Position numbers and translations under genes: made by a program. Of a stretch of 64,000 nucleotides of DNA, positions 47,285 through 58,981 are shown one piece after another. Origin of the DNA: Symbiotaphrina buchneri (Eukaryota; Ascomycota; Symbiotaphrinales; Symbiotaphrinaceae); NCBI GenBank assembly GCA_001599915.1, contig BCIG01000019.1, forward strand, positions 248,001 through 312,000. Direction: 5' to 3'. The notes under the pieces are model-generated. The model ran no database searches and was not told the origin of the DNA. It worked only from the letters and a program-made list of their open reading frames with translations. Numbering within the stretch: position 1 is the first letter of the stretch; each line of letters opens with the position of its first letter.

Positions 47285-48443
47285 TATGGAAGGGGCTAAA
47301 AGGGGGGTTGGAAACGATGGATATCTCAAGGTGGGACGGACCAACAATAGCAACAAAGCACACACCTCGGTTTAGACTGTTACACCGCGAAACTATTTGT
47401 GACCATGCTTCCGTGCTACAAACCTCAGAAAGTCATTGAGATGCAGTTGGAAGTGGGGTTTGGCGCATTATGGCTTCACTGCTCGCTTGCGGGAAAGCTT
47501 CGCGAGCCTAAACAGGCTGACGGCTGACATCAAATGGTTCTTGGAGTCATGCATCAGGACGAACTGCAGTGGCATTGTTCTGAAATACTTTGCCTCCTGC
47601 AGCATGAGTCTGCAGGTTAACTGTGCCTGTGGGCTGCATATATAATTGCGCAATCGCTCGTCAGGTTCGATGCCGGTGTTTAGATGCCGAAGCCAACCTC
47701 ATGCGTGAGCCATGAGGCTCACTGGATCATGGGAAAACAGATAAGGAGCAGCTATTGATCTCGATATCTCACGCGGGATCCCACAGACTCACAGAGCGCT
47801 ATGCATCTCGCGCCCCCTCGTGAACTTTTCTAGTGGAGCACTTCTACGAGATGGGATTGCCGTCCACCCGAGCGAATCAATCGGGATGAGGATAAGCCTT
47901 GTAAGAAGGAGATAATGGTTCGGGCGCCTAGAGAGTGCTCGGAACCTGCATCAAGGGAAGATTTGACCTGCTCTGGCGGGTAAGCCGACAGCCACCACCG
48001 TTTGGGGCCCCTCCGCACTGTCTGATTGGATGATGATCCCTGTGATACTGTCAGCTTTTAGCGGTGCATCCCTGCGGACCGCATATGACTGGCTGGTGGC
48101 TTCCAGGGTCAACTGCATCTCGTCGCACAATCAGCGGAGACGTCGGCGCCTGCTCATCCCACCTGGAAAGACGACTACTGGTCGCAGTGTTGCGGCAATG
48201 GCGAGGTGTTCACTGCGAGGCCAGTGGCCATTGATCTTCTCGTCCTCACATTTCATTCTCCTTTTCCTTATGGTCTTTCTGAAACCTCAAGCTGCGATCC
48301 GTTGTTCTTGAACAATACGCATGCAAGTAGAAGAACGGCCGAGAGTTCAAGAAGTCCTTATTTTCTTTCTCTGAATCCTTTAGCTCGAGCTGCGCTCGCT
48401 GACGCCTGAAGAGACCGAGCTGTACGATAATTTCGCCGTCAAA
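47285..48443. promoter_or_regulatory. Divergent intergenic region
   Basis: About 1.16 kb between the reductase start (minus) and a membrane protein start (plus). No coding ORF was recognised and no TATA box stands out. It must hold both promoters. Confidence 0.4.
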
Positions 48444-49362
48444 ATGAAATTCTTGTCCACCAAATGGCGTTTTGGGAAGCTAAATATCTGGATGTTTATC
48501 GTCGAACTGCCTCACCGTTGCCATGCTAGCTCTCGCCGGGATTGCGGATCCGGATCTTTACCGCACAAAGCTCTGGCAGGATGGTTCGGACAATGGCTTC
48601 AACAGCAATCCAGACGAGATCTTATACGATTATGCCAACCATCGACCGGCCGTCACACCCATGGTCTGGAGCCAGTTGTATGTTTGTTCCCCAAGTTACG
48701 CACAAAACTCCTACTAAGATCCTAATGAACAACAGTATCACCAGCTACAACGTTGTCATCTCGGTTCTAGGGATGTTAATCCTTCTAGTCAAGACCGTCA
48801 TGTACACGTTGCATATCTACCCACCGCTCATCAGCGCCCTTGTGCACGCAGGCCTCGTTGCACTGTTCGCCGCCAGCGTTCGGATCCAAGCTGGAAGCGA
48901 CATGAGCGACCCTCAACACCCGCAGCCGGGGCCTCCGTGGTACCTGACGCACAGCTGCAGCGTGGTCGCCAGCAAGTCGAACTACGGATACTGCGAGCAG
49001 GCAAAATCCATCTTCGCCGTGACGATCGTCATGATGTGCGTATCTTCCCCTGCTCCCCAAACGCCCCTCTGCTGCATCCGCTAAACCAACACCCCAGGTC
49101 CCTCTTCTTCTTCCATATCCCGTACGCTATCTGGTCCATGATCCCGACGAAGACCGACCGTTTGGCCCGGCAGACGGCCGTCGGAGAGGCCAATGGTCTG
49201 CCGGCTGATTATTCGCCCGAGTCGCTCTCGTCGATGAACAAGCCATGGGAGCTACAGAATGTGCCATCGCGCTCGGCCATGAAGGCTCCCATTACCCCGC
49301 GCACGCAGGCTTTCAATAGGCTAGGCGGCACCAACGACCTGCCGCTTCGGACGCCTCAGTAG
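48444..49362 (+). CDS. Multispanning fungal membrane protein, apparent frame break
   Basis: Exons 48444-48677, 48736-49035, 49098-49362; about 266 residues if the break is discounted. It begins MKFLSTKWRFGKLNIWMFIV, which is frame 1; the rest of the first helix (LTVAMLALAGIADPDLYRTK) is in another frame, so about two bases appear to be missing within a short CT stretch at 48507-48514. Later junctions are clean: SQFITSYNVV and VMMSLFFFHIPYAIW. Four transmembrane helices are likely. A loop after helix 3 carries GPPWYLTHSCSVV and YGYCEQAK, two cysteines that could form a disulfide. The C-terminal tail is hydrophilic. From memory, Pezizomycotina proteins of this type are conserved and uncharacterised. 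The break could be a sequencing error, a true mutation, or a splice I failed to see. Confidence 0.7.
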
Positions 49363-50452
49363 AAGATGAAAGGGAACGTAGCAAGTGGTCGGCTCCGGCT
49401 TTTGGGTTTTGTTTAGTTTGGTTTGTGCATAGCGTCGGATCCGTCTCTAATCTTCTCCTATACCCTCAATTTTGTTCTTTTTGGCTGGGATTCACATCTC
49501 TGAGATTGTCAAACGTGGTCATGTCGGTTATCACTCATGAATCAACTCTAAAATCTTCGAATGACTACACCAGCTCCCCATCTCTGACGAGTTGTGCGCT
49601 ACCTCCATCCGTCAGACAGACGGATGTCGTCCCTCTGTAGATACTGTGCTACCGAGCCCGCCTGGGAAGGCCCCTTAGACGCCTGTCTTCCAAGTAGTTT
49701 CTGCCACTGCACCCGCTCAATCGGAGAATAGTCTCTGATGCCTTGTCACCGGCTACCTGCCGTACGATTGTAAGAACCCCATTCGAAGCTTCTACCGTAG
49801 CGGCGGAATATGATTTGTCCTCCCAGGTCATCCTTTCTCACAACTCTCACCAACCCCTGAGAACCCTTTAGCATGCTTAGACGGCTGGCTAGAATGGTGG
49901 GAACAACAAGACCCACACGGACGGACTGATCAAGGACCGACCGGGAGACCGGTGCTAGCCGAATAGTCTTCCCACTTTTGCTTCTAAGATGTCATCTCAT
50001 ATGTAGGAAGATACATTAATTAGGTATAAATACATTATTCCTTTCCAGCCCTAGGTGGCATTACCTGACATGTGCACATACACGCACGTCACAGTGTCAG
50101 AAACGAACAGAGACAGGAGAGGCTTGATCCAGATTTTCCCTCCACATTGCGCCAAAAAGATCCTCGTTGGAGACGGGTGGTTCAGAAACCCGATCGAAAT
50201 ACCAGAGTTGACCTCAAGTCGCTCGAGTTGTCCCCGCCCCCGCCCATGCTGCGTCCATGATCCGAAAAAATGAGGTAGTCAGATAACCCAAGTTGGAAAG
50301 ACTGACTAGAAGGGGAATATTGCTGCTCGCTGAAGATGTGAACGCATATGACGGTAGAAACAAAACAGAATTGGGTATCAAAACATAATCCTCCCATATA
50401 TTTGAGACAGAGTAAGACTCATGGGCCAACTTTTGAATGCTGCTCGCCGTGT
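49363..50452. other. Convergent gap without a gene
   Basis: About 1.1 kb between stops facing each other. ORFs are short. Nothing structural was recognised. Confidence 0.4.
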
Positions 50453-51861
50453 TTATAGAAGGATCAAAGACATCGTAGATGCTACTACAGCGACCATCAG
50501 AAGAGCTGTGCTTCCACCACTCGTCGGGGCGCTAGATGAACTCTTGATTACTGGTATTGTTGCATTGATGAAGCTCGGTCCGCAGCTCAAGTCTATCTGT
50601 TGAGCTGCAGTGACGTAGTCCGTACTTATCGGCTGGGTTGAATTCGATTCATAGTTGGCAAAGATTGCCATGGTGTCCTGCAAACAGCTGCTGCATGTTG
50701 GCCGTGCGCCTCCAGGCAGGGGAATGCCCAGAGGGAGGTAATATATATAAGCATCCGATACGGATGATGTATTAGTGATGGCGTCGGCATAGCCTAATGA
50801 GTTATCAGCATCAAGCCTGTGAAATTTACCTCATCCGCCGAGCTGGGGGGGTGGGGGGGGGGGGGGGGGGGGGGGGGGGAGGACTTACAATAATTCCCCG
50901 CGGCATCCTTCTCGCAACCGGCGTGGTACAATGGCATATACGCTAAGAAGCCATTGTAGGCCTGGGTCACAACCGGATTCTGATTACGAAAATCTTGACC
51001 ACAATTGCTGTCGGCACGTAGTTGGTTCGCAAGGGAGGACATCAATGCGTTGCACGTTGGAAGATCAACATTGCACGTTGCGTCGAGTGTTGTGGTTATG
51101 CTGGTCATTGACCGAGAAGCTTGGAAGAAGGAGTTGGAATTCTGAGCCCAATAAGTAAGTACCCAGCTGGGACGGCAATGGACCTGGGTTCGACTCACCT
51201 GGAGGAGTAAAGACAAGGGGAGGCAGGCTTTGAAGGTTGAATTACTCAGGAATGAATCGAAGAAGTTGGGACAGTTGACGCTCGTAAAGTTGCTACCCAA
51301 GCTCGTATCAAAGGGACTTGGTAAAGGTCCGCTGGCTGAAGTACTGCTGGTCTGGATGCTAATGCTTGTTGTGGACGCTTGCCCAGTCGCCGTGGTTGTG
51401 GGTGGAAGGATTGAAGAAGGAGTGGCGGATGAAGTTGCTGAAGAAGCAGACGGATCGTCAGAGTCGTCGAATGGTGACCCCCCACTCTGACGCCGTTGCA
51501 AGTGTAGCACTGGCGGAGGCCGGTCGTCGAAGAGGATTCCGCCATGCTCGGTAAGTCTAGCAACACCTTCCAGTCTGCCTATCGAGCCATGCGTGGCTGC
51601 TACGGGAGCAGCACCAAAGACGGAGAGTAATGTGATGATATAGAGGAGACATTGTAAGGTTCCGGGAAATATAAGCACTCCGGCATAGGCGCTCCGGCGT
51701 CGCCGAGGCGGTGGATATCTGGCGGTCAGGTAGGGGCGATGCTCAGGGAAGTTGAGATCAACTTCGAGCGAGACGATTGACCGTCGATGCAGGCTTTGAG
51801 AGCTCCCATGCCTAGAGGCAGAGGTTTTGAGTTCCAGGACGGGCCGCCGAAGGGTAATCAT
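50453..51861 (-). CDS. DUF7729-type secreted or GPI-anchored surface protein
   Basis: Exons, complement: 51861-51199, 51141-50889, 50793-50453; 418 residues. ATG 51861 is chosen because the longer open frame has no upstream ATG. A basic region of about 60 residues precedes a hydrophobic stretch (LIFPGTLQCLLYIITLLSVF) that acts as a signal or anchor. A Ser/Thr-rich stalk follows, then a cysteine-bearing domain: GSNFTSVNCPNFFDSFLSN, CLPLSLLLQNSNSFFQ, TCNVDLPTCNALMSSL, DSNCGQDF, CSSCLQDTMAIF and QQIDLSCGPSF. A Ser-rich spacer and C-terminal hydrophobic tail (TALLMVAVVASTMSLILL) look like a GPI signal. The second intron holds a 27-nt G tract (plus strand). The first intron is 57 nt and open, so unspliced transcripts would read through. 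Cell-wall role inferred. Confidence 0.85.
50845..50879 (+). repeat. Poly-G tract inside an intron
   Basis: Seven G, one T and then 27 G on the plus strand, all inside the 95-nt second intron of the DUF7729-type gene (a C tract in its transcript). It could form a G-quadruplex on one strand and is likely to vary in length. Exact length may be unreliable in an assembly. Confidence 0.85.
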
Positions 51862-54568
51862 CGCAGCCTCGTGCGATAGTTGAGCTCTAACATGACAAGA
51901 GCTCGGGCGACTGGTAGCCAGTGGAGCGAACAACTCGGTATGATATCCCGGAAGACCAGACCCTGAAATCGTGAACAGTATGTTGTTTCCTGGGTCTCTG
52001 GCAGGCTTGAATCAGAATTCTCCAGCTGTCTTTGTCAGGCTTTTGGGAGGGGGGCCGCAGGTTGTCGCAGAAATAGTGGTGACGAAACACTGGTTCAAAC
52101 GAGCGACTCTGGTCAGGATTGGATATCCGGATGCGACAGCAAATGCTTCAACCTCGCGAATGAAAGACTTCGGATAATATTATATGGACATCGCCATGCC
52201 CGGTGTACAGAAAACGAGAATTAGGCCCGCGGGGAGGATGGTGAGCATTATTATTGTGCTGGGACGTGCGGCATTCCACTATGATCCTTTTTGGTCGGCG
52301 CCCGGCCGATTGGGGGATGGGGAAGGGGAAGAGAAAGGCCTCAGATGCCGCGACTCGCTGCTCGGATCTTGAGAGAGGAAGGTAAGGTACTCCCGCAGTA
52401 CCTGCTTCCTGCTGTACGAGGTAAGGTACGCAGGGTAGTCAAGGTACGAATAGGTGTGCTCGTACCGTGCGTAGCTCGTACGGAGAGCACAACACGGGTT
52501 TAGTCGGTCTCGCATCGGCAAGCCACGTTGAATATGGCCTGACCAGCTCGAAGCCTCGAACAGGGGATACAGGGGGTGTTAATGGTCTGAAAGCTCCGAT
52601 ACAGCACCAAAAGGGCTTTGGACGGAGCGGCACGGAAAGGCCAAGTGATCCCAGACCGGTCGATGGCTTCAGCCTCTTTTTCGACTGTCCCTCTGCCTTG
52701 CCCTTTTAGCTCGTAGTATGCCTCTCTCCTCCATGCCTGACTTTAAGGTTGGCTGTTTGGCTAAATAAATCATCGCTAGATCCAAGATCAGGAACGGGCA
52801 CTTGACCTCACCCAGCAATTGATGAACGCTCGTCCACGCGAAAAGCCAAATTGACAGGATAATTCTATTTACAGTATTAACTCTTTTGGCGCCCGAGGGA
52901 GCCAGCATTATTGTTCATAACTCTAACTAGCTAATCTTGAATCCATACTGTACTCCATCTGAAGATAGAGAGACAGACACATACCAAAGGGAACGGGCAT
53001 AAGAACCGATTCAACCAGCAATCAATCTGATCCCTTTGTTGCGGCAGCTGCCCGCAAAACGAAAGCACTGTGGAAAGCAGGAGAACGCATCGATCCGCGC
53101 GCAAGGTCCGCTCGATCTTTGAATGGAACGTTGTGCGTGTGCAGCCGACCGACGCAGTGTCTGCCAGTCAGCTCGGGCTTCCTCGGGAGGCGCAATCATG
53201 GTGTGCTACAGCATCTCTTCCCTGTGCCCGCGTGAGAGGCCTGCCTGGAAGTTTACCACGCAGTACAGACCCGGTCGGTTGCACAACCACAACATTTATC
53301 GTCTTTACCGGCATTGCCTTCCATGAGTCCTTGTCCTCATAAGTATTGACTCCGAGGAAGCTAGAAGGTGCATATTGTTATTGTTAATATTAATAATGCT
53401 GCATGCTTGATCGAAAAAAGAGAAAGAAATGAAACAATGCGCGCCTGTATGTCTGACTATCACGGAAGTATATGCACCGGGAGTGACCTTAGCGAGGGGA
53501 TTAAACAGACAGACCCTTGCAGTAGTGCAGGATTATATGGGTCGCTTCGCCGTCTGTGTGCCAGGAACAGGCAAAGCTCCTCTCATTCCATCTTGTCTAA
53601 GGAAGTCTTGGCTCAGACTACCGAACGCCATCCAATGTTAAAAAACTCCCCTAACAGCCCTGATGCGCGCCACGCCCGGAGTCATCAACTCCCTATTGGG
53701 AAATCATGGCGCTTGGAACGCGTGGTCCGTGGTCAGCGGTCACTGGCCTCTGCTTTGTCTGGTGGTAGTGTTCACAATTCCACACTCAACCAGTTCATAG
53801 AGTTTCTCATAGAGTTTCCCTTCCGGTATGCCGCTGCATATCTCACAAGCTGGTGTGGATGACTTTGTCAACTTTCACGGTAGTTGGCCCTATCTTGCGC
53901 ACAGAGCGGGCAATCAATCCCCCTTGCCGGCGCCTGCAACCGTTCCTTACCGGTGGTCGCACCCATGGCGGGGTTCGTGAACACTAAAATAGCACACACT
54001 TCGAGTACAGTACTGTACAGAGCAATGTACGGAGTACCTAAGATAAGGTGGGAAACTTCCGCGTGGATGCCGACTGCTGTTTACCCCTGCGTGAAGGCCA
54101 CGACATGCATGTCCTTTAATTCCCCCTATCGAGACATCTGGCCGTTTCACCCTTTCGCAAACCCCCTGCCCTATCGTACTCGTATCTTACTGCGCCTCGA
54201 GCATCACGACATCGCGGATCAAACGATCAACAAACTTCCCTCCTGGATCGCCGTCCTTGGGCCGAAACGATCCACAGGCTGCGGACCGTCAAGAGGTCTG
54301 TGACCCCCTCGGCAAACTTTGGCACATTCGGTAAGGGAACAGCAAGGACGGGCCAGAAGGACTGGGGACAATTCTGCCATTTATTCCTGCATCAGATTCC
54401 TCGTCTCCTACTCCGTACATCAGATAGTTAGTCTAAACTAGCTTCGTATTCGAAGGACATGGCCAGCCGTCGTAATATCATGTCATATTCTTCATTACCA
54501 ACCCATGTCCCACACTATCGACACCGGATGCCCGCGGGATCTCAGGCATGTTTGTTCACTGCGCTCAT
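51862..54568. other. Gene-poor region
   Basis: About 2.7 kb upstream of the DUF7729-type gene. A cluster of ggtaaggta, aaggta and tacctg motifs lies at 52381-52450. Several ORFs of 60-165 codons occur but none has fungal protein character or splice support. No repeat element was recognised. Confidence 0.4.
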
Positions 54569-57115
54569 TTATGGCTCTACAGCAGCCTCCCTTTCTTGTG
54601 ATTCAGTTTCCCTCTTCACCCTCCAGAAGCCAATCTTAGCAAACCGGGTCAACACATCCCACATGTGTCGACCAGCCTCATGCTCCTTGATTCGTTCGAG
54701 CAGTTGTACGACAGCTATTCGAACATCTTTCCGCGGATGGAACAGCCCCAGGCTGATGTAGAAGAGACCCCCATGCGCTTCAAGCGTGACGCTGAGCAGC
54801 TGGCAGATCTCTGCGTAGGTGCGAACGCTCGATGACAAGGCAAGGTAGATGTCGGCCGCGTCATCATGCGAGAGCTTTTGCGTCCGTAACCGATCGTGCT
54901 GATGCTCCAGATCGAGACCAGAGATGGGGCGGGCTGTGTAGAGGTTGGCAAGGTCCTAGTCTAGGTGAGCTGTGACCGTTAAGTCGCCTTCTTGACCGGG
55001 AGGCATTACCTGGATGTAACTGTAGTAGCTACGGGTGTTTCTCCAGCCCTCGATACGACTCACATTCCCGCTCAACTCTCTATATCTGCTTATATCGTCT
55101 CCCCAGACATATCCGTGGCCAGAAACTCCAGCAGATCCGGAGTCGGCTTCGCCGCCTCCAATATACAAAGCAGAAGCCCCAAAAACAGTTTCTTCAAAAG
55201 CGGCGGCTATCCTTGTGAATTTGATGATCCAGTCTCTCCATTTTGCCCTTACTACTCGTTCTCCGTGCCTATTCGCTATACTTCTCAGTATATCGTCCAT
55301 GAAGGCCGCATCCCCGGTTGGATCCGAGGCGGGTGTAATTGGACTCCCCACGCTGCTAGGTGGTGGATTGTTTTGTTGGAAATTGATCATGCCCTCCGTC
55401 ACAGGCGCCGGATCTATCATATTGCTTATTTTCATCCTACCCGTGGGAAGATCGCAGAGCAAATCCCACCATTCCGGATGTAGCGCAAAAGTTGGATTCG
55501 TCACCCCTGCGATGAATCCAGGCACCTTGAGCAGATCGTCGATTTTGCTAAGGTCTGTGTAAGGAAAAGCGTGTCTGACAAAACCTCGCAGCACACCGCC
55601 GCTTGCCAATGAGCAGGCTGCGAGGACCGCTTCGGCGACCTCTCCTGATGGACAGTTGTGGCCCAAGAATATGATACGTTTCTGGGTAAGCATGGCGTTG
55701 ACTAAGACTATGATGGGATGTGTATATGCACCGCCGGTTGTCAGGTGTCCATGCAGTGCGAAAGGCTGCGGCTGCGTGGAATGTGGTGTTGAGAATGTTT
55801 GTATCAACTTGATGAGCGAAAAGTCCCCGACTGTCTCCGGCGAAAGCGCGACAGGCACTTTGATGGGTATGGGCACACCGTTGTATATGACGCGCGACTC
55901 GTATTCATGCGTATCACGAGGGACTTGGTACTTCGTTGCAGTAGTCGTTCGAATCAAAGCCGTGCTGGATTTGCTCAAGGTGCGTGGTGAGCTGGGTTGG
56001 TTGTCTGCGTCTTCATCCTCGATATACCGTTGCTGAATCATACGCTGGAACTTTTCCACGAACATCTCCTTGATGTTCGTCGATTGGAGGATAAACCGCT
56101 CAAGGATGGAGAGACGAGGCATGAGAGACAGGTCCATCGAATTCACTGCGGCATATAACGAAGCGAGTGTCTCCATATATGGCGCCTTGTAATACTCCTC
56201 CAGAGCCAGGAGAAGTAGTGGCTGACACGGTTAGCCAGAATAGTCAGAAGGGACTGTAATCCAACCTTGTATATATGGAGAAAAGAATGCCGTGTGCATA
56301 TCGCCATAGCTTTAACTACGGCTCCTCTGCGTACATCCGTCAGAAACATAGTTGGCATACGTCGGGGAGCGACCATACCTTTTGACAGTATTATCTTGTT
56401 TGGTGTAGACTAGATTCAGCACATATATTAACGGCGGTCCTTGAGAATCCTCCAATTCGTCCAAGTCATCGTCATCGTCATCGTCTTCATCTTCATTCTC
56501 ACCCCCTTCACCCTCATCACCATCCCCGGGCGTTCCTCTACCCTCTTCATCGTGACTGCTGGTGCCATTCCATTTCCTTCCCTTTCTACGCTTGGATTTC
56601 TCGGCTTGCTCTCCACCGCTTTCATCATTCCCGTCCTTATGAAGGAAGAATATCGTCCAGTCTTGATTCCGCACATGAGCTTGATCTGGAAGCATCAATT
56701 CGGCAAGCATATTCTCATCGCCAGTGATCGGCCCTGGGTATTGATGTTCCATGATTGGGCCTCTGTCGATGTCGAAACTAGCTACCAGAATGTACTCAAC
56801 GTGGTTCTCGGGGTCATCACGAGGATATTGCGATCGCAACCACTTCTTATGTGGGAGAGTCCGGGGATCGTTCGGTTGGGCAGATAACGACGAATGTTGC
56901 GAGGGTATTTGCGAGCCATTGTCAATGCTGCGATTCCTGATGGAAGGCGGTTGTGGAGAGCGGGACGGTCTTTGATTCCGAGAATTCGACTCGGTACTAG
57001 ATGAAGTCGAACGATCCGCGGGATGTGAGAGGGATGTTCGTCGGTTGAGTGACCGGCCCTCAAAGCTGGCACTCGTGCTACCACTGTTGCCCCTATAAGG
57101 CAGAGCTGTAGCCAT
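54569..57115 (-). CDS. AFI1: AFI1-like Arf-docking/DENN-type polarity protein
   Basis: Yeast Afi1 binds the small GTPase Arf3 and marks polarised growth sites. Exons, complement: 57115-56379, 56326-56266, 56221-55010, 54955-54569; 798 residues, all junctions in frame. A Ser-rich N-terminus leads to the Afi1 docking domain ([20 protein letters not shown] followed by DWTIFFLHK), then an acidic Asp run, [20 protein letters not shown] and a stabilisation-of-polarity-axis region ([20 protein letters not shown] and following), [20 protein letters not shown], and a helical C-terminus. Introns are 52, 44 and 54 nt. Start chosen at ATG 57115 because of its purine/GCC context (gccATGG). The fold is DENN-related; vesicle trafficking to the growing tip is expected. 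It diverges from the myosin light chain gene. Confidence 0.9.
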
Positions 57116-57743
57116 GGCCACTGTATACGGCGCAGGATATGCGATTGAGCGCTTCGTGGGGAGCAACCTACGCAAACCGTACCAATCAGTCAACAGATGA
57201 TCAAATGCACAGTGTCCAGACATACCAGCTGCTCTCGACATCATAAACCCATTTTATACTATCAGATCATGTCATTCACACAGACGAGCTTTCCGGCGCC
57301 GACGTGATCGAGCCAATGCTTCCTCTCGAGGTCGTTGCAGCTCCATCGCCGAGGAATTAAACCCCTGGACTCCTGCTCCGTATCCCTTGAGCACTAGTGG
57401 TAGACGACCCCTGAACGTCCGTGACCTTCGAAAGTGCCGGCAAATCTTTTGGGTCGAGCATCGCTTGATGTGACGCCAAAATTTATGTGAGCGCCCGTGC
57501 TGCATCGGTGCGACTACCGCGTCCCTCCCAAGAACTTGGCGCTTGCTACATCGGGCAGTCTGTGTGTTTACCTGAAGTTGAGAAGCTGCAGCGAGCTCTC
57601 GGCCTGGCATTGACTATCCTCCTCACCACCACCATAACCAGTCATTCTCGCATTATCTAGGAGCCTTTACTACAGGCATTTATAGTCTTATCGGATACTG
57701 GCGGGAACCGGATCCGCAACGTGTGCTCAAACAGTTGGTCAAC
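57116..57743. promoter_or_regulatory. Divergent promoter, AFI1 / myosin light chain
   Basis: A 628-base gap between two head-to-head genes of polarity and cytokinesis. No clear TATA box. Short ORFs only. Confidence 0.45.
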
Positions 57744-58709
57744 ATGGTATGCCCGCTGTTTCCCCTACCATCAAGCCTGGTCTCTTACCCAGATAGGCAA
57801 CATCATCACCTTACAGACCATCTCCATTATCCTTTGGCTCACCGCGCACCTCTCCATTCCGTCGTCCGGAGCCGCCCGCCTCTCCATCGACTGTCCGTTC
57901 AGCTTCTGCAACGCCGATCGCATCCCCCGTGAAACCCTCAACCCCACAACTTTCACCTTCCAAGCCAGACGCCCAAACATTTGGCTCGGGCAATGCGGCA
58001 GACCGGAACAACTGGAAGCCAAGGAGCCTTACACCTGGCCTCGAGACACCCACGCGCGAACTTCCACCATCGCCTACTCGCAATGGCAAGTCAGCCGATA
58101 CGGGGTCGCTCTTCTTGAGGCCGGAAGAGCCACTTCAGAGAGGGGATGCGCTTGCCAAATTACCGCCAGCTCAGGTGCGGGAAATGCGAGAAGCTTTCCA
58201 ACTCCTCGACCGCAATAGCGACGGACAAGTAACTCGCGAGGATGTCACGGACATGCTCTCAGGACTTGGTAAGTACTTCGGCATGTCTCTCTCCGCCCCT
58301 TGCTGAACAGAGGGAAGGCCAGGATAGCTCCGCCAAAACATTGGCGACGTTCTTCCCATCGGGACAGTCACAGACTCTTACAATGCCTCACTTTCTGACC
58401 ACTCTTTCAACACTTCTCGCACCTCTTTCGGCGTCAGACGAGTTAAGTAACGCATTTGGTGCCTTCGATGAGGACGATAGTGGTCAAATTGACATGGCCG
58501 ACCTTCGGGATGCTCTTCTACATACAAGCCCGGAGGCAGGTGCGTCCCCGTTAACACAAGCAGAAGTTGACAAGGTGCTCTCTTCTGGATTTGCTGGCAG
58601 AAGAGCCTTCGGCAAAGGCAGCAGTGGTCGAGGAGACGTATTCCGATGGCAAGAATTTGTTGCAGCGGTTTCAGGTTCCGGCAAGGCAGAGAACAACGAG
58701 AATGACTAG
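57744..58709 (+). CDS. RLC1: Myosin II regulatory light chain (Rlc1-like EF-hand protein)
   Basis: EF-hand light chain of type II myosin at the cytokinetic ring and septum. Exons 57744-57746, 57797-58268, 58318-58709; 288 residues. The first coding exon is the ATG alone: the second exon is open back to an in-frame TAG at an acceptor (cagatag) and no other ATG fits. The N-terminus (ATSSPYRPSPLSFGSPRTSP) is a long Ser/Pro-rich region. EF-hand 1 is DRNSDGQVTRED; a second calcium-loop-like site is DEDDSGQIDMAD. The C-terminus VFRWQEFVAAVSGSGK matches Rlc1 layout, as does LPPAQVREMREAFQLLDRN. The acceptor after gggaag restores the LGQDSS segment that I remember from relatives. Calmodulin is excluded by the long N-terminus and missing EF-hand pairs. 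Confidence 0.86.
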
Positions 58710-58981
58710 GCCTGATGACGGCAACGAGCCATGTCACATTTGCACTGCTTTCATGATGTGCAATGCAAACAGTTTAGGAATGCAGCGATCACGTCAGCCT
58801 TGGATACATGTTAAGACCATGACGATTCAAATGAGAAGCATGATCTGAATACACCGATTTAATGATAGAATGACCATTACAAAATCTGCTATTCGCCAAA
58901 GAAGACGTAGAAAACGCCGACGGAAATAGATATCGAGCACAATACTTCCAATCATGGCCGGATGTTTCGATACGGCGGTGT

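Noticed and set aside
50421-50603. Plus-strand ORF of 60 codons opposite the DUF7729-type gene
   Set aside because: It overlaps the coding 3' exon of a supported gene and looks like a shadow frame.
51142-51198. 57-base in-frame stretch read as coding in the DUF7729-type gene
   Set aside because: It has a gtgag donor and ctcag acceptor, and removing it restores the LLLQNSNSFF join. It is an open 3n intron.
53368-54303. Plus-strand ORFs of 164 and 139 codons in the 51.9-54.5 kb gap
   Set aside because: Compositions are mixed and no splice sites or motifs support them; likely chance in a gene-poor region.
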